Shown piece after piece: positions 1-11,952 of a stretch of 64,000 bases of DNA. Position numbers and translations under genes: made by a program. Below the pieces are notes generated by a model. It saw nothing but the letters and a program-made list of their open reading frames with translations. It was not told the DNA's origin and searched no databases. The stretch lies in contig NC_091096.1 of the NCBI RefSeq assembly GCF_024713975.1, positions 4,987,501-5,051,500 of the forward strand, read 5' to 3'. Source of the stretch: Paralichthys olivaceus (taxonomy: Eukaryota > Chordata > Actinopteri > Pleuronectiformes > Paralichthyidae). Each line of letters starts with the position of its first letter. The stretch's first letter is position 1.

Positions 1-1097
1 CGCCTTTCTCTATCTGCTCTCCTCCGGGAACAAAGGCGCTCACTGTGTGCACATGGACAACGTTGAGAGCGGCGAGGCGTCTGGCTCTGACACAGTCGAG
101 CCCGATGGCGACGTGGGCCACACAGGCTCCCTTCCTTTCTTTGCAATTATATTTGGTCCTTTTCCTAATTGCGGAGAGCTGGCTGGAGCGAGGCAGGCAG
201 AGGCTGGAGGTTTGGTCTGAGGGTTTTATTGAACAGAGGATGAAGGGAGGTAGAGAGGGACGAGGCAGGGTCAGGGAGACGGTTGCTCATTAGGGACTGA
301 AGAGCTGCCAATCTCCCGGGCGCCGCTGCTCAACACGAGGATTACTGAGGAGGAGAATGTGCAACATTTTGCTTTCTCTACCTTTCTAGCCTTTCCAAAC
401 TTTTTTTTAAATATTCTTTGCCTTGTATGTCTTTCTTAGAAACTCTTTTTCTTTTCCTTTTCGCTGTCCCACTAGATTTTCCAGCCTCTGATGCCCCCTG
501 TTGTGTTTTTTCATCCCTTTTTTTATCAGTAAGCATCACTCCTGCTTCTGTGTGTGGGCAGAGAGCAGAGGAGAACATGTGAGCACGATGCCTCCTGCAT
601 CACTCATCTCCGATATCAGCAGGAGGTCCATCTGCGGCACCACGCCAATTAAGCAGGCCGCATCTTTAAAGGGGCATTTAGTCAATTTTCACCTCCCAGT
701 GGTCGCAGGGGCACCATGGGAAATGTTGTTCAGCTGCTGCGTCGCCCATTAATGCATCGAAGATTTTAACAAGGTGTTGGATACTCTTCAATGAGAGGTT
801 TATTACTGTTTATGCGGCGAGTTGGTAAACGCCACAAATTCCCAGAGGACGTGAAGTGACAGATGGAGACAAACAGGGTTTAAAGGAGGTTTGGAGTCTT
901 ATGTCTCAGTCTACTCAATGTAATTATCTCATGTAAATACAAAACCTTCCTCAACTTTCTTTCTTATTTCATCTCGCTTTTACTGAACTTCATATAGAAA
1001 TAGAGTTTTGTGCTTACAAATGCTTTTATGATTGTTTCTAATAAAACCGTGGCTAATTTCTTTATTTTATAATTTCGGTCATGCATATCTGTGTATC

Positions 1098-1136
1098 TTC
1101 TGTGTTTCATTTGTCAACACCAAATGAAACACAGAA
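1098..1136. repeat. Perfect 16-bp inverted repeat, 7-nt loop
   Basis: The left arm TTCTGTGTTTCATTTG (1098-1113) and right arm CAAATGAAACACAGAA (1121-1136) are perfect complements around TCAACAC. It is short for a pre-miRNA and matches no miRNA I know. Confidence 0.85.
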
Positions 1137-1556
1137 ACTTCTACATTTGTGCTGAACGTCTATCAAATCCCACACATACAGGCAAATCTGTGGTTCTTGT
1201 ATCTTGCGATTTAACCCTGTTGCAAATTACATGTAGGCTACAGAGAGATATTGAGAGAAATACCTCCTGAATTATACATTACATAATGAAATGTATATAA
1301 TAAATGTTTTCTAAGTACAGAAATATTCTAGATCATGACATGTTACCACCAAATTCAAAACAGCAACTATGTTTTCTATCAAGTGTCACTAACAAAATAA
1401 ACTGTCACCTCATGTAGACAAACAGTGACAAGGTTCCCCATTTATTTTGTCATGGTCAAACTTCAGGATAACAGTCATGTGGATATGTATCACAACTGGT
1501 TTTAATGTTTTCAAAGTCAACAGAATGTCCTCATAAGTACATAAATATAGGTTTGC

Positions 1557-1558
<2 letters not shown>

Positions 1559-1633
<75 letters not shown>
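1559..1633. repeat. (GT)n microsatellite
   Basis: About 37 uninterrupted GT units. It creates long Cys-Val frames in two phases that are not genes. Confidence 0.97.
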
Positions 1634-1634
<1 letters not shown>

Positions 1635-4600
1635 CAGTTTATTATTTCTGGACCAGTTCCTTATACTTTAGTTCCAGGACGCGAACAAGAACATTGCTCC
1701 TGCAGTGATAAGGTGAAATTCAGGCCTGATTGTGTTCGAGAGCAAGAATCTCCGGAAAGTGTAGAGTTTGTTCCCTGAATTCGGCTCCAGTCTGTCAGGA
1801 GGAAGCCAGAGTTGACTTCACCGCAAAATAATGGATGACAAAGAAATAACACTGAGGGCCAACAGCTCGGGCTGAAGTATTTATATTACCTTAATGTATT
1901 GCTGAGGAATATTCATGTTGAATGTATCTGTAAAATCATCACTGCTTTTGCTTTCCACCTAAATATCTAGTCTTAACCAGAGGAGTATAACTCTATAAAC
2001 ACTCCCCAGTCAATTCTAATTGTTTTACATGAATCAAGCTTCAGTCATTCTCACCGCTCCTGTCTTTGGTGCGGCGGCACACTTCAGAAATGATGTCATT
2101 TCCTCTGGTGCTCTGTGTCCTTTCAGACGGTCGCAAACAACTCCCAACTTTTTCTACAGAGCTGGAGGCAAGAATCTATAAGAACAGGCCGTTCTCTGCA
2201 GACCAGACCCCTCAAACAGGGAGCATGAAGATTCCCACATAGCTTTTAGAGAGAGATTGTTGATGAAGACGAGACATTCTGCAGGAAACTATGGAAGAAA
2301 ACCTCTGTGACTGGTTTGTCAGGGCAAAGTGCACACAAGCCTGAAGCGTTGCACCTGGGTGAAACAAGCTTGTGCCAAATCTGTTCTGTTTACATGCAGG
2401 TCAGAACCGTTTTATTTTCTGCAGTTAGTCACATATGAGACTGCAGCACATGTGTTGACGGACTGTGACAAACCACACTTTGGCATGTGGAGCACGGGTT
2501 GTTTATTCCCCCGACTGCGACACAGACGAGCTTTGTGAAACCTAAGCCGAGGAAAGAATGTGTCGTCTGTTTGATGTTGATTTGTTGTGGGTCCAAGATG
2601 AAACATTATACTTTTATGAAGAATCAACCGCTGCTAAGCTAGTGGAGGGGGGGGTTTGTGTGTTTTTTTAATCTTAGCTCGTTTACACGACTCAGACAAA
2701 AAACAGACACGAGATCCACGGCTTAAAAACAGCAAGAATTACAATGTTATTCTTCATTAGTCAAGATTCTTTTAGATTTCCTCGGGATGGAAATGTCAGA
2801 TCCACCACTCTGGTCCAGATTTTAATATCTCAACAACTATTGGAAGATTTGGTTACAACATTAACAGCCCTCAGAAAATGATAAGAAAATACCATAGCCT
2901 GTATAAATAGATGGACAGCGTCACAGCTTCTCATTCCAGCCTGAACTGTGAGTTTAGTGCTAATTAGCAATGAAGAAGAAGAGTGTAAACATTTTACCCT
3001 TTACAGCCTGATAACATGAGCATTTAGCTCATAGCACTGCTGAGCTGCGAGTACAGCCTGTGTCTTTACTGTTGTCGAACAATCTAAAATTCAAAACTGA
3101 CATATTTCGTTCAAATCCAGAACTAAAGACAGAATTTAAGCCAAATAGCTTCAGATCGCCTTGAATTCCATTTTGTTCTAACTTTGCGTGAGTAAAATAC
3201 TTAACATCTTGCATCTGTGACTAAAGACGAAATAGTTTGAAAATGCTAATTCAGGCCCATTAGGCTCAAAGACATTATTGGTTCAAGTGTTGTGAAGTGT
3301 TGTAATAACACTGACACGGTGCAAAAGGACGGCGGCAGTTAGCAATAAACGTGTGAAGGCCGCCGTGCTGTGAGTGCTGGGAGCAGCCGGCCGCTGTGTT
3401 TTGGCCACTGGAAGGTGGAGGCCTACATGCTGCCGACAGCTGCTGCACATGCATGTGCACACACACTCACACACAGCTCGCCATTGTTAACAGCTGGCAG
3501 GGGTTTAACTGCTGTATTACCCCAGACACGCAAAGGGGGAGGAGATAATGTGACAATGGTAACATGAACTGTCAAAACTGGAAAGTAAATGCAACAGTGT
3601 GACATAAATTTAGTTCGGGTCGACTTGGACTGAAGCCGTGTCCATGTCCGTCTTTGGAAAAAGTTATTGGAAGCATAATTCAACATGCATGACAATGACA
3701 CAATGCACATGTCTATGAACAAGCGGGTCAAAGTATTTGTTGTTCGCCTGTTTCTGCATAGTTCAATTTAAAGAAACTCAAAGTGGACATTTTCTAACTT
3801 CTAAGTTCTTTCTGGACACAGGCAAAAAGATTTCAAGCTGAAAAACATGATGTTTGGCATTGTGATTTTTTAATTCTTTTATAGTTTCTGGAAAACATAT
3901 TGCAGTTTTTACTTGCAGAATAATATATTCTTGTTTTTTCTGTGTATTTGTAGGAAATTATTAAAGAGAGGGAGTGTTTTCAAGTCTTCACATCCTCAGT
4001 AACTGAACAGTGAAGGACCTAAAGCCCCTCTGACCCTTGAGGATGATTAATATGTAATTAATTGAATGTGAAACCTTAAAATAAACCTGCGTTATTTTTA
4101 AATGAATTCAGGTCTCAGGCCGGTCAGAGCATTGGGGGGGCTGGGGCCTGGTTGGAGGTGAGCGACGTTCCCATGCCCTGGAGGCCCCTGGGGAGCAGTG
4201 GTAGCAGATGTGACGTCTGGGGCCCGCAGCCTCCCTCCCACTCCTGCCTCCCTTCCTCCCTGGCCTGGTAGCTGGACGTCCTCTTCTCTACGTCCTGGTT
4301 TATCTGCTGCGAGGAGGAAAGACTACAATCCATCACTTTTATAAATAAAAACAGACACATCGCTGACTCTTATTGGACAGCAGCCGATATAAACCTCATT
4401 TTTATGACCCAATCAGAAGAGAGCTCGTCTCTGTGTCTCAGCAGTTTAAATGTTTGTCGACTCATTGTTAATGTAAAAATATTGAGCCACTTAAAAAGAC
4501 AATCGCTGCTCCTACTTTTTTAAATTATAAATTCAAGGTGGCGGAGATGGAATTTGGTTCTAACCTTCATGGCTCACATGAGAGGAGAGAATTAAATACA

Positions 4601-6284
4601 TAAAATTATTAAATATTTGTTAATTAATGAGAAAGATTAGTTCATTCCATCAAATTCCTGTATGATGGTTTACACTGTGGCTGCCAAACCAATCACCCTC
4701 ATTTAGAACAAGGTGCTCTGTATTTATTATGTGATTCTTGTCTCGCAGCATTAAGTAATAAACGTGTCTCAGAAAAACTGTGACGGAAACAAATGGCTGT
4801 GGCTTTGCAGTGAAGCACAATGAACCAGAACCGTGATGAGACCTTATCAAAACAATGATAACAGAGATTTGTGGGTGAAAAAAAGACAAACTCAAGGGTT
4901 TGAAAGGAAGTGTGAGGCTGCAGAGGAAGAAACCTGTGGCAGAGATACAGCAGAAGGAAGGGATCCTCCCAGATCCACCCAGAGCCAGTTTTTCCAAGAG
5001 TCTGTCAGCATGAGACAGCTGTGAGCAGAGGCCTTTATCTCAGTAATGCACAGTATTACAGCGGGCCTCTTGGAAAAAGCCCCGTCTCTGTGCGGCTGGA
5101 TGAAAAAGATCCGGATTGGATCCCCCCTCCTCTGAACAGATTAGGACCCTGTGAGCAGTCACACATCTACAGCCGCCACATTTCTCTTTGAAGCCCTGCG
5201 AGTGGCTGTCGACACCCATCAAACATGGCAACAGGAGCACGGCCTCCGACAATGCGCCGGGGGACCGAATCCCCGGGTTTGAGGACCAGCAGCCAGCTTT
5301 TCTTCCAGGCCTCTTCCCAAGCTGCCTGATGATCTGTAAATAAACATGTTTAAAGTCTCTGGCTGATAAGTACCCGCTCCCTTTGTGCACCGTTTTAACT
5401 GGGAGATAGAAAAAAAGGAGAGGAGGTGATGGGGGGCATAACAAATTAAGGGTGGACTTCCTGGATGGTTGGAAAACAACGGCTGGGCCGTTCAGGATGA
5501 TCGCATCAGGAATAACAAACAGGAAATGACCTCAGATCCTCTGTGAAAAATGTCAGAGGAGTTACTGTAAAACGGAAACTTTCTGATCCTTAAGGACCTT
5601 CTCCCTCTCGGACATGGAAGCGTTTTTTTCAAAATGTTTTTTACCCTATTTCCCTGCAAACAATTAAATCAATAAGAAAAAATGAAACCTTGGATGAGCT
5701 GACATGAGCACAAACTCAGTTTTGTTTTGCTTTTTAGCATCAAAACGCACAAACATGATGAATTTACACGTGTTTTATAATAATAAAGGCCGAAGACAAA
5801 GATTAGGGACTTAGACAGCGATAGAGAATTGGGCTCAATAGCTCTCTCTTTTTTTTCACTTTATTTATTGGTTTTCACAATTGAAAATGAAACATATACA
5901 GAAGTATAAGAACAAACTTTTCTCCCAAATGAACGGTCGGGCTCAAATTAAAAATCATTCAAGTGCTCGTTACCCATCAAATCCCTGTTGAAAGGATTTT
6001 GTGTCAGTGTTCAGACGTATTAGTCATCAAGCAGAAAACAATGAATGATTAACGCTGGGAGTCCAGGAGGAAAAGATGATCCGTGATGTGTTGATTCTTA
6101 CGTTTGTTCCCGAGCTTCGTTTTATGTTTATAGATGAGTGGCTAAGAAAGGACCATATACCAAAACAAATTAAACTCAAATATTCAACATCATGTTTTGT
6201 AATATGGTTAGTTATTTTCATTATTCCGTTGATTGTTCAGCGGTTTACAAGAAGTGTGAAAAATCATTTACCGAGCCGACTAAA

Positions 6285-6355
6285 CCTCACCCCAGTCTGC
6301 ATGTCTTTGGCCTGTGGGAGGAAGCCAACCCACACAGAACCGGGATTCGAGCTAT
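6285..6355 (+). repeat. Fragment of a common teleost interspersed repeat
   Basis: It contains CTGCATGTCTTTGGCCTGTG, GGAGGAAGCC and CGGGATTCGAGC, phrases typical of a very common fish repeat with a tRNA-like part. It is short and diverged. Confidence 0.5.
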
Positions 6356-7339
6356 GAACACTTCTAACCACATTTCCGCTGCCCAGTCCAAAACTTAAAT
6401 TTTGTTTCCAGTGATATAAAACAGAGAAAAGCAGCAAAGTCTCATATTTAACAAGCAGTGATTTGTACTTTTTTTTTTTTCATGTTTGCTTGAAAATGAA
6501 AGAGCCAAATAACGATGTGCTATTATTCGATTGGAATATTGTAGTAAGAACGTGTGCACATTGCTTTCATCAGTGCATCAATATTACTCCATGGTGTGCA
6601 AGAACGATTGAACAATGTTATAACAATATAGACGTGTGATTTCTCCTCAGCACAGAGTTCACGTACAGCACATCAGGTTTTCTGTCTACTCTTTGCTGCT
6701 ACGCTATATTGTCATGAAGCATCCTCCCTCTCTCCTTTCTGTTCTCACAACCTTGCACCGAACAGCGAGGGCTCTGTGTGATTGGTCCTCGGGGAAGCTC
6801 TGTCCCTGCAGCACCTGTTTCACTTCACCGAGAGGATGTAACCGTAACACACAACAATACAGCAAACTCTACACCCCCCCCCCCCCCCTCTCTGAAACAC
6901 AACTCAGGGATATACAGTGTTAAATATAGATCTGTGAACACTTGTCCCCGTGGAGCGCACATCTGATACCATTGTCCCCGAGTACATTAACACCCACACT
7001 CACACAAAGCTGAATGTTTGAGCTCGGCTTGAGGACAAGTGGAGGGGCTAGACAAAGGGTGATGTCTCTTCCTCCCCCTGTATCTGTCTGCCTACAGGGC
7101 AGGGCTTCCCTGTCACTGAAACTATGACACCAGAGCAAAGAGAAAGATCCCGCAGAGTCTCAGATCTGCTGCTGACAAAGGGTCAGAGTTTGGCTTCCTT
7201 GTCAGGTTTAGTTTCAGATGTTTGGTTCTTTGAAAGACATCTGGTGAGTGAGTGCTGGAGAATCAACCTCAACTCAGTCATAGAGTCACTGCCCCCCTCT
7301 GGTCACGAGTGGTACTCAATGGGCCAGGGCTGCTTCCTT

Positions 7340-7570
7340 ACTTCAGAATCAGAATCTGGGTTTATTGCCAACTAGGTTTACACATACAAGGAATTTGCTG
7401 TGGTGTGTTTTGTGCAAGTATAAATATAGAAAATTTAAATTTAAAATAAAAACATTATAAATACCAGAGAAGGGATTGTACAATACTGCAGTTTAGATGA
7501 GGTAAGATATACTTGAAAATAAATCTGTGTAAAAAAAACTGCTCCAGTAAAAGCAAAAGTAAGAGAAAAG
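7340..7570 (+). repeat. Fish LINE-like 3' fragment
   Basis: It begins AGAATCAGAATCTGGGTTTA, followed by TTGCCAACTAGGTTTACACA and TACAAGGAATTTG, a phrase recognised from a widespread fish repeat, then trails into AT-rich sequence. The family assignment is from memory. Confidence 0.45.
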
Positions 7571-7664
7571 AGGTATTTCAGCAAAATGCACTTCAAATAT
7601 CATACAATAATATGCACCGTGCAGTGAAGGGGTTACTGTGACTGATATTTTATTGTATAGCATT

Positions 7665-7805
7665 ATCTATCATTCATCCTCTGAGGGTCGAGGATGTACC
7701 CGCTGACATTAGCCCTGGACAGGACGCAGTGTATCGCAGAGTCTCTGATCAACCTGACCCGTAGGACACGGGGAGAACATGCAAACTCCACACATGAAGG
7801 TTTGA
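7665..7805 (+). repeat. Fragment of a common teleost interspersed repeat
   Basis: It carries GACAGGACGCAGTGTATCGC and GGGGAGAACATGCAAACTCC, hallmark phrases of the repeat family also seen at 6285-6355. It is diverged and truncated. Confidence 0.55.
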
Positions 7806-9995
7806 GTAAGAACCATTCACCAGTGTTTCTCAACATGAGTTTCGGCCTCTCACAAGGGTCAACAGGTCAATCTGAGGGATCATGAGATGATTGATGGAAG
7901 AGGAAAGAAGAAAAAGTTCAGCTACATACATTTGTATTCACATTTGGACTTTCTAGATTTTCTTTCCTTGAATGACTGTTTGGTTGAACTGCTCACAACT
8001 GAAACAACACAACTAAGCATGCATCAGACCATGCAGACACTTCTCTTCATGTGGCAGGCAGAAGGTAAATATATTGGGAACCACATGGTTTAATCTCTAC
8101 CACAAGTTGTTCAGTGTCTTAAGATCCAAAGTAAAGTGCAATACTTCCACTGGGAACATGGAGTATAAAAGTATACACATATACAAGTAAAGTGCAAGTA
8201 TGATGAGTAAATGAAATTTAAACTGCTATTTTATGTGAAACTACACTGCACCGTATACTGAAAAGTTGTTTTTCAAATCCTATGACCAAATGTCCTTGTT
8301 ACCCATCGAAAAGTTTCTGAGATTTTCCTTTAAGGTCAAACAAAGTGAGAGAGAACATTTCCTAGACTGGTTTCACATGTTGGGTGGGAGACACGATCTT
8401 TCCAGTCTTTGTATTTTGAACACGTTGGTTTACACCCAGACTGCAGCTGTGTCAACAACGTGGCCCTCTCCACGGCCTCGGCAGACACTGACAATCTGTT
8501 ATATTACTGAGGGCACAGATAAAAATATGTTTGACTACAAACTGCTGATTTATGAGTTATAAAATTGACATCCTTACATTTGCGGTATTAAAAATGAGCC
8601 CCAGTTCAAAAAGCTTCTTACTAATAATGACTGAGTTTTAACGCTGAGTGAAAGAAGCTGTCGGTCTTGAACCGAGCTTCAAAGAAAGAGAAGCAGTTAT
8701 TTCCTAATTACACATTGACTCTGTAACTTACAGTGCAGTTAATAACTTCTTTGATCGTCATCGTCCTCATAAGGTTTGGTATGTTCCACTGATCCACACA
8801 CAGGGAGAGTTCTAATTAAATCCCTCTAAAGTGGGCTCTCCTCTCCGGATCACTAAATGGAACTGATGTGCTGAGGTTGTATTAGAGGGCTCAGAGGTCA
8901 GAGGTCGCTGTGGGTCATCAGGGCCTCATCAGTGTCTGTGCACCAAAGATCGCCTGAGGTGGAATCAGCAGCGACACAAGCTGGGTTCAGACACGCACAC
9001 TGAAGGAGGGGGCCGCGCGTGAGAACACAAATGTCCAAGTCAGTTGCTCCGTAGGTTTTTCTGAAGTTTTCCGGTCTGGAAAATGTCGGAGTGAGCACAT
9101 GTGGGAATACAACTGGAGCTCGTCTGCAGAATTCACAGGTAGCGAGTGGGCGTGTTGATGAAGTTTCTGACATCCGATGGACGAGTGGACAGAATAGAAA
9201 TATCTTAGGATGAAAAACAGGAGCAATGGACAAAGAGGACACAGGCAAAGTTGTCAACCTGGACAGACGACGATATTTAAGAGCTTTTGACAAAACGAGC
9301 CAACGCCAGATGCCATCCTCTGTCTGAATCATTTTCCTGTCGTCGTGAACGTGTGTTAAGAGTTCATGTCTGAAAATGGCTTTTGTTTCATCGACAGTGC
9401 CGAAGCTCCCAGATCTCAGAGAAGGACAAAAAGAATCACACACACACACACACAGAAATACTGTTATTGGATAAATATATTGAAGTTCACGTCTGAAAAC
9501 TCTTGACACTTGAACTTGAGCTCACTGTGACGCTGCATGAATGAAAAACGAAGAAACTTTCTGATGTTAAAGCAGAGAATCGATCTGAGAGCGCCCGATG
9601 ATCTTCTACGTGTTTATATTCTCAACTTGCTAAGTGGCTAATGTGACAAAGGTCAGAGGTTAATCCGCTGAAGCCCTCTCAGAGGCCATGAAGAGTTTCC
9701 TTAAACACTTCACTTCCTCATCTGGAGAAAGCAGAGTAAACAGAGAAAAGTCGATTTAATGGCAGAAGAAAAAACTTAACTGACCTTTTCAAACTTCTCG
9801 CAGCAAACGACTGCTTTTATTCTTAAAGCTGCCAAAATCAGTGTTAGTAAAATTAGTCAAATAAATTAAAAATGAGAAACCCAACACTCAAAGACATGAA
9901 TTCATCATTTTGACACAAGAGACGTTTCTCATCAGTCAGAGCTGGTTATGTTTTCCATGTTGGTGCTGATGACCACACTCAACCGGCTCATTAAA

Positions 9996-10015
9996 AGGTC
10001 AGAGGTCAGAGGTCG
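9996..10015 (+). promoter_or_regulatory. Triple AGGTCA half-sites with 1-bp spacing (DR1-type)
   Basis: AGGTCA-G-AGGTCA-G-AGGTCG reads without a gap. DR1 spacing is the preferred site of RXR heterodimers, HNF4 and COUP-TF. A two-site version (AGGTCA-G-AGGTCG) lies at 8895-8907. The occurrence is seen; binding is inference, and no target gene is nearby in the window. Confidence 0.4.
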
Positions 10016-11813
10016 ATGTCTGACCGCCCCTGACCGGTGCAGGGTGTGTGTGTTCAGATTCACAATGGGAACACAATAGTCCTGGCTCGCTCCCAGAACT
10101 CACACATCCACTCTTCATGCAGCACTTCCTGGATGTCTGCTGTTACGAGAAGATGGGATTCCACAGTTTGTTTCTTTCCCAAAAAGTTTCCAACCGCAAC
10201 AAACTGTGGAAATAAATCAGCGACGACAAACACGCAGCGTCAGAGCCGACATTCCTCCGCCTGAGTTATTATCGGTGGTGGCTGGAAACAGAGGAGGAGA
10301 ATGAAGAGTGTGAATACTTAACATTAATCTGAGTCCAGGTTTAACTGGGCAAAAACTAAATTTAGGCCCATTCAACTTGATTGTTTGGAATTTATGATTT
10401 TACTTCTGCTCTGAGAAAAGAAATTCTTTCAGAGAATAAAGAAAATCCTCTAATTTTAATCTTAATTTTTGGGGGCCGATGCCAACATGAGTGAGTCAAA
10501 TATTTGTGATATAAGAACGTTAGGGATCCAGATGTCATTATTAAACCCTTATTACAAATAAATGTTCCTGAGGTTTAATATTTTATAGTTTAACCATAAA
10601 GTTTATGATAAATAACTATAAATAAAAAGAAAACACAAAAATAACTTAAAGAGGATACAGAAAACATTCATAATTATTTTCACATGAAATATAAAATGCA
10701 CATTTCTTTTCTGATTTCGAATGTTCAGGTAAGTGTGTGTTCTGTGTTTCACCTGAATGACAAACGTCCTCCTGCCTGAGAACACAAGGAAGCTGAAATT
10801 GAAAAATTTGATTCAGTGGCAGTTGTTTGCAGGAATCATCTTAAATGAAATTTAAAAAAACAATGGAGGATTATTCTACAAAGGTTTCCTGACTTTGGAA
10901 ACTCTCTATAAGCATCTTTTCTCTGAGGAATGAAAAAGCTACGGTCCTTGTTGAACCTCAGTTAAAGATTAAATGGATTACATTTCTCAGCAGATCATAA
11001 AAACAAGCTTCATCTCAGCCAGAGTCTTACATTTCTAAACATGTTACAGAGGGAGTCACCTTCATGAAGGTGTTCTTCTGTTTGGACGGGGTCGGTCACG
11101 GCCGGCTGCAGTCGTTCACTCAGCTCTGAGCTGCCGTGCCTCAGGTCTGTAACGTGTGCCTGCTGTCTGTTGGCTGGAGATGCTATCATTGTGTGATTAG
11201 TGTTCAGCACATCTGTCGACACATGCTCCCTCTCTCTCTGTCTAACAGCAGTTACAGCTGTGAGTCGCCCCGAGGAGAAAACTCCTGCACCTGCCTCTCC
11301 GTCTCCGCCCGATGCAAACAGGTAAAGGAAATAATCTGCGTGTGCGAGCAGGAGGGAAATGTGGGATGTAAATGAAGGCATCTGCACGGGTGAGATCAAG
11401 TTGTCGGGACATGTTGAGGCCTCGATACCTGAGGAGAAACACTGAGTCAGTGGGGTCACGGGGATGGAGCCCAGAGGATGAGTCATGTGAGACGAGGCAG
11501 GAGAGCGGTGGGATCACATCCAGCATGTTGGAGCAGAACATGAGTGAAGACATGCTGATGTTTATCACACACTTCCAACAGAACGTGGCTCCAGCCATCA
11601 CACACGATTTTACATATCAGTCACAACACGGTATTTACATACATCCAAATCTTTACCCTGGAGCAAGCAGGGTAATATGTGTGTGTGTGTGTGAACAAAA
11701 TATGATGCCAAAAACAGTTTTTAGTTTAATAGATGATCTAAAGTTTATACTGATCAGAAAATGATTCCTTATCGCTAGATGTCGTAAGATGATTGTCGTC
11801 ATGGATATAGTTA

Positions 11814-11864
11814 ACTAATGCAGACATACCCTGAAACATTTTGTCCAGGTATGTCTGCATTAGT
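11814..11864. repeat. Perfect 17-bp inverted repeat
   Basis: The arms 11814-11830 and 11848-11864 are perfect complements around a 17-nt loop. It lies 20 bases before a tRNA-like repeat fragment and may be part of the same mobile element. Confidence 0.85.
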
Positions 11865-11886
11865 GGAAGACAATAGACACAAGCTT

Positions 11887-11952
11887 ATGGCATGGTGGTA
11901 TAGTGGTTAGCCTCACAACAATAAAGTTCCTGGATTATATCCAGGCTTTATA
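11887..11952 (+). repeat. tRNA-like repeat fragment
   Basis: GGTGGTATAGTGGTTAGC resembles a pol III A box, followed by CCTCACA, AAAGTTCCTGG and a damaged B box. This is the tRNA-like segment of a common fish repeat and not a functional tRNA: no acceptor stem closes and the B box is broken. Confidence 0.5.

Larger units (their letters stand above)
1..5800. other. Non-coding, no gene seen
   Basis: No open frame here has splice context, family resemblance or composition of a gene; the longest frames are random or lie in repeats. The stretch holds a long GT microsatellite (1559-1633), a perfect 16-bp inverted repeat near 1098-1136 and otherwise unremarkable AT-rich intergenic DNA. Some GC-richer patches (1-350, 4130-4300, 5040-5300) could be distal regulatory DNA, but nothing in the sequence shows it. 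Confidence 0.6.

Noticed and set aside
1505-1778. Long Cys-Val open frames
   Set aside because: They are translations of the GT microsatellite.
8898-9509. 203-codon minus frame
   Set aside because: No recognisable domain, passes through a CA repeat, and lacks splice or start context; open length alone is not enough in vertebrate DNA.
11887-11952. Possible tRNA gene
   Set aside because: The A box is plausible but the B box is broken and no cloverleaf closes; it fits a tRNA-derived repeat fragment.
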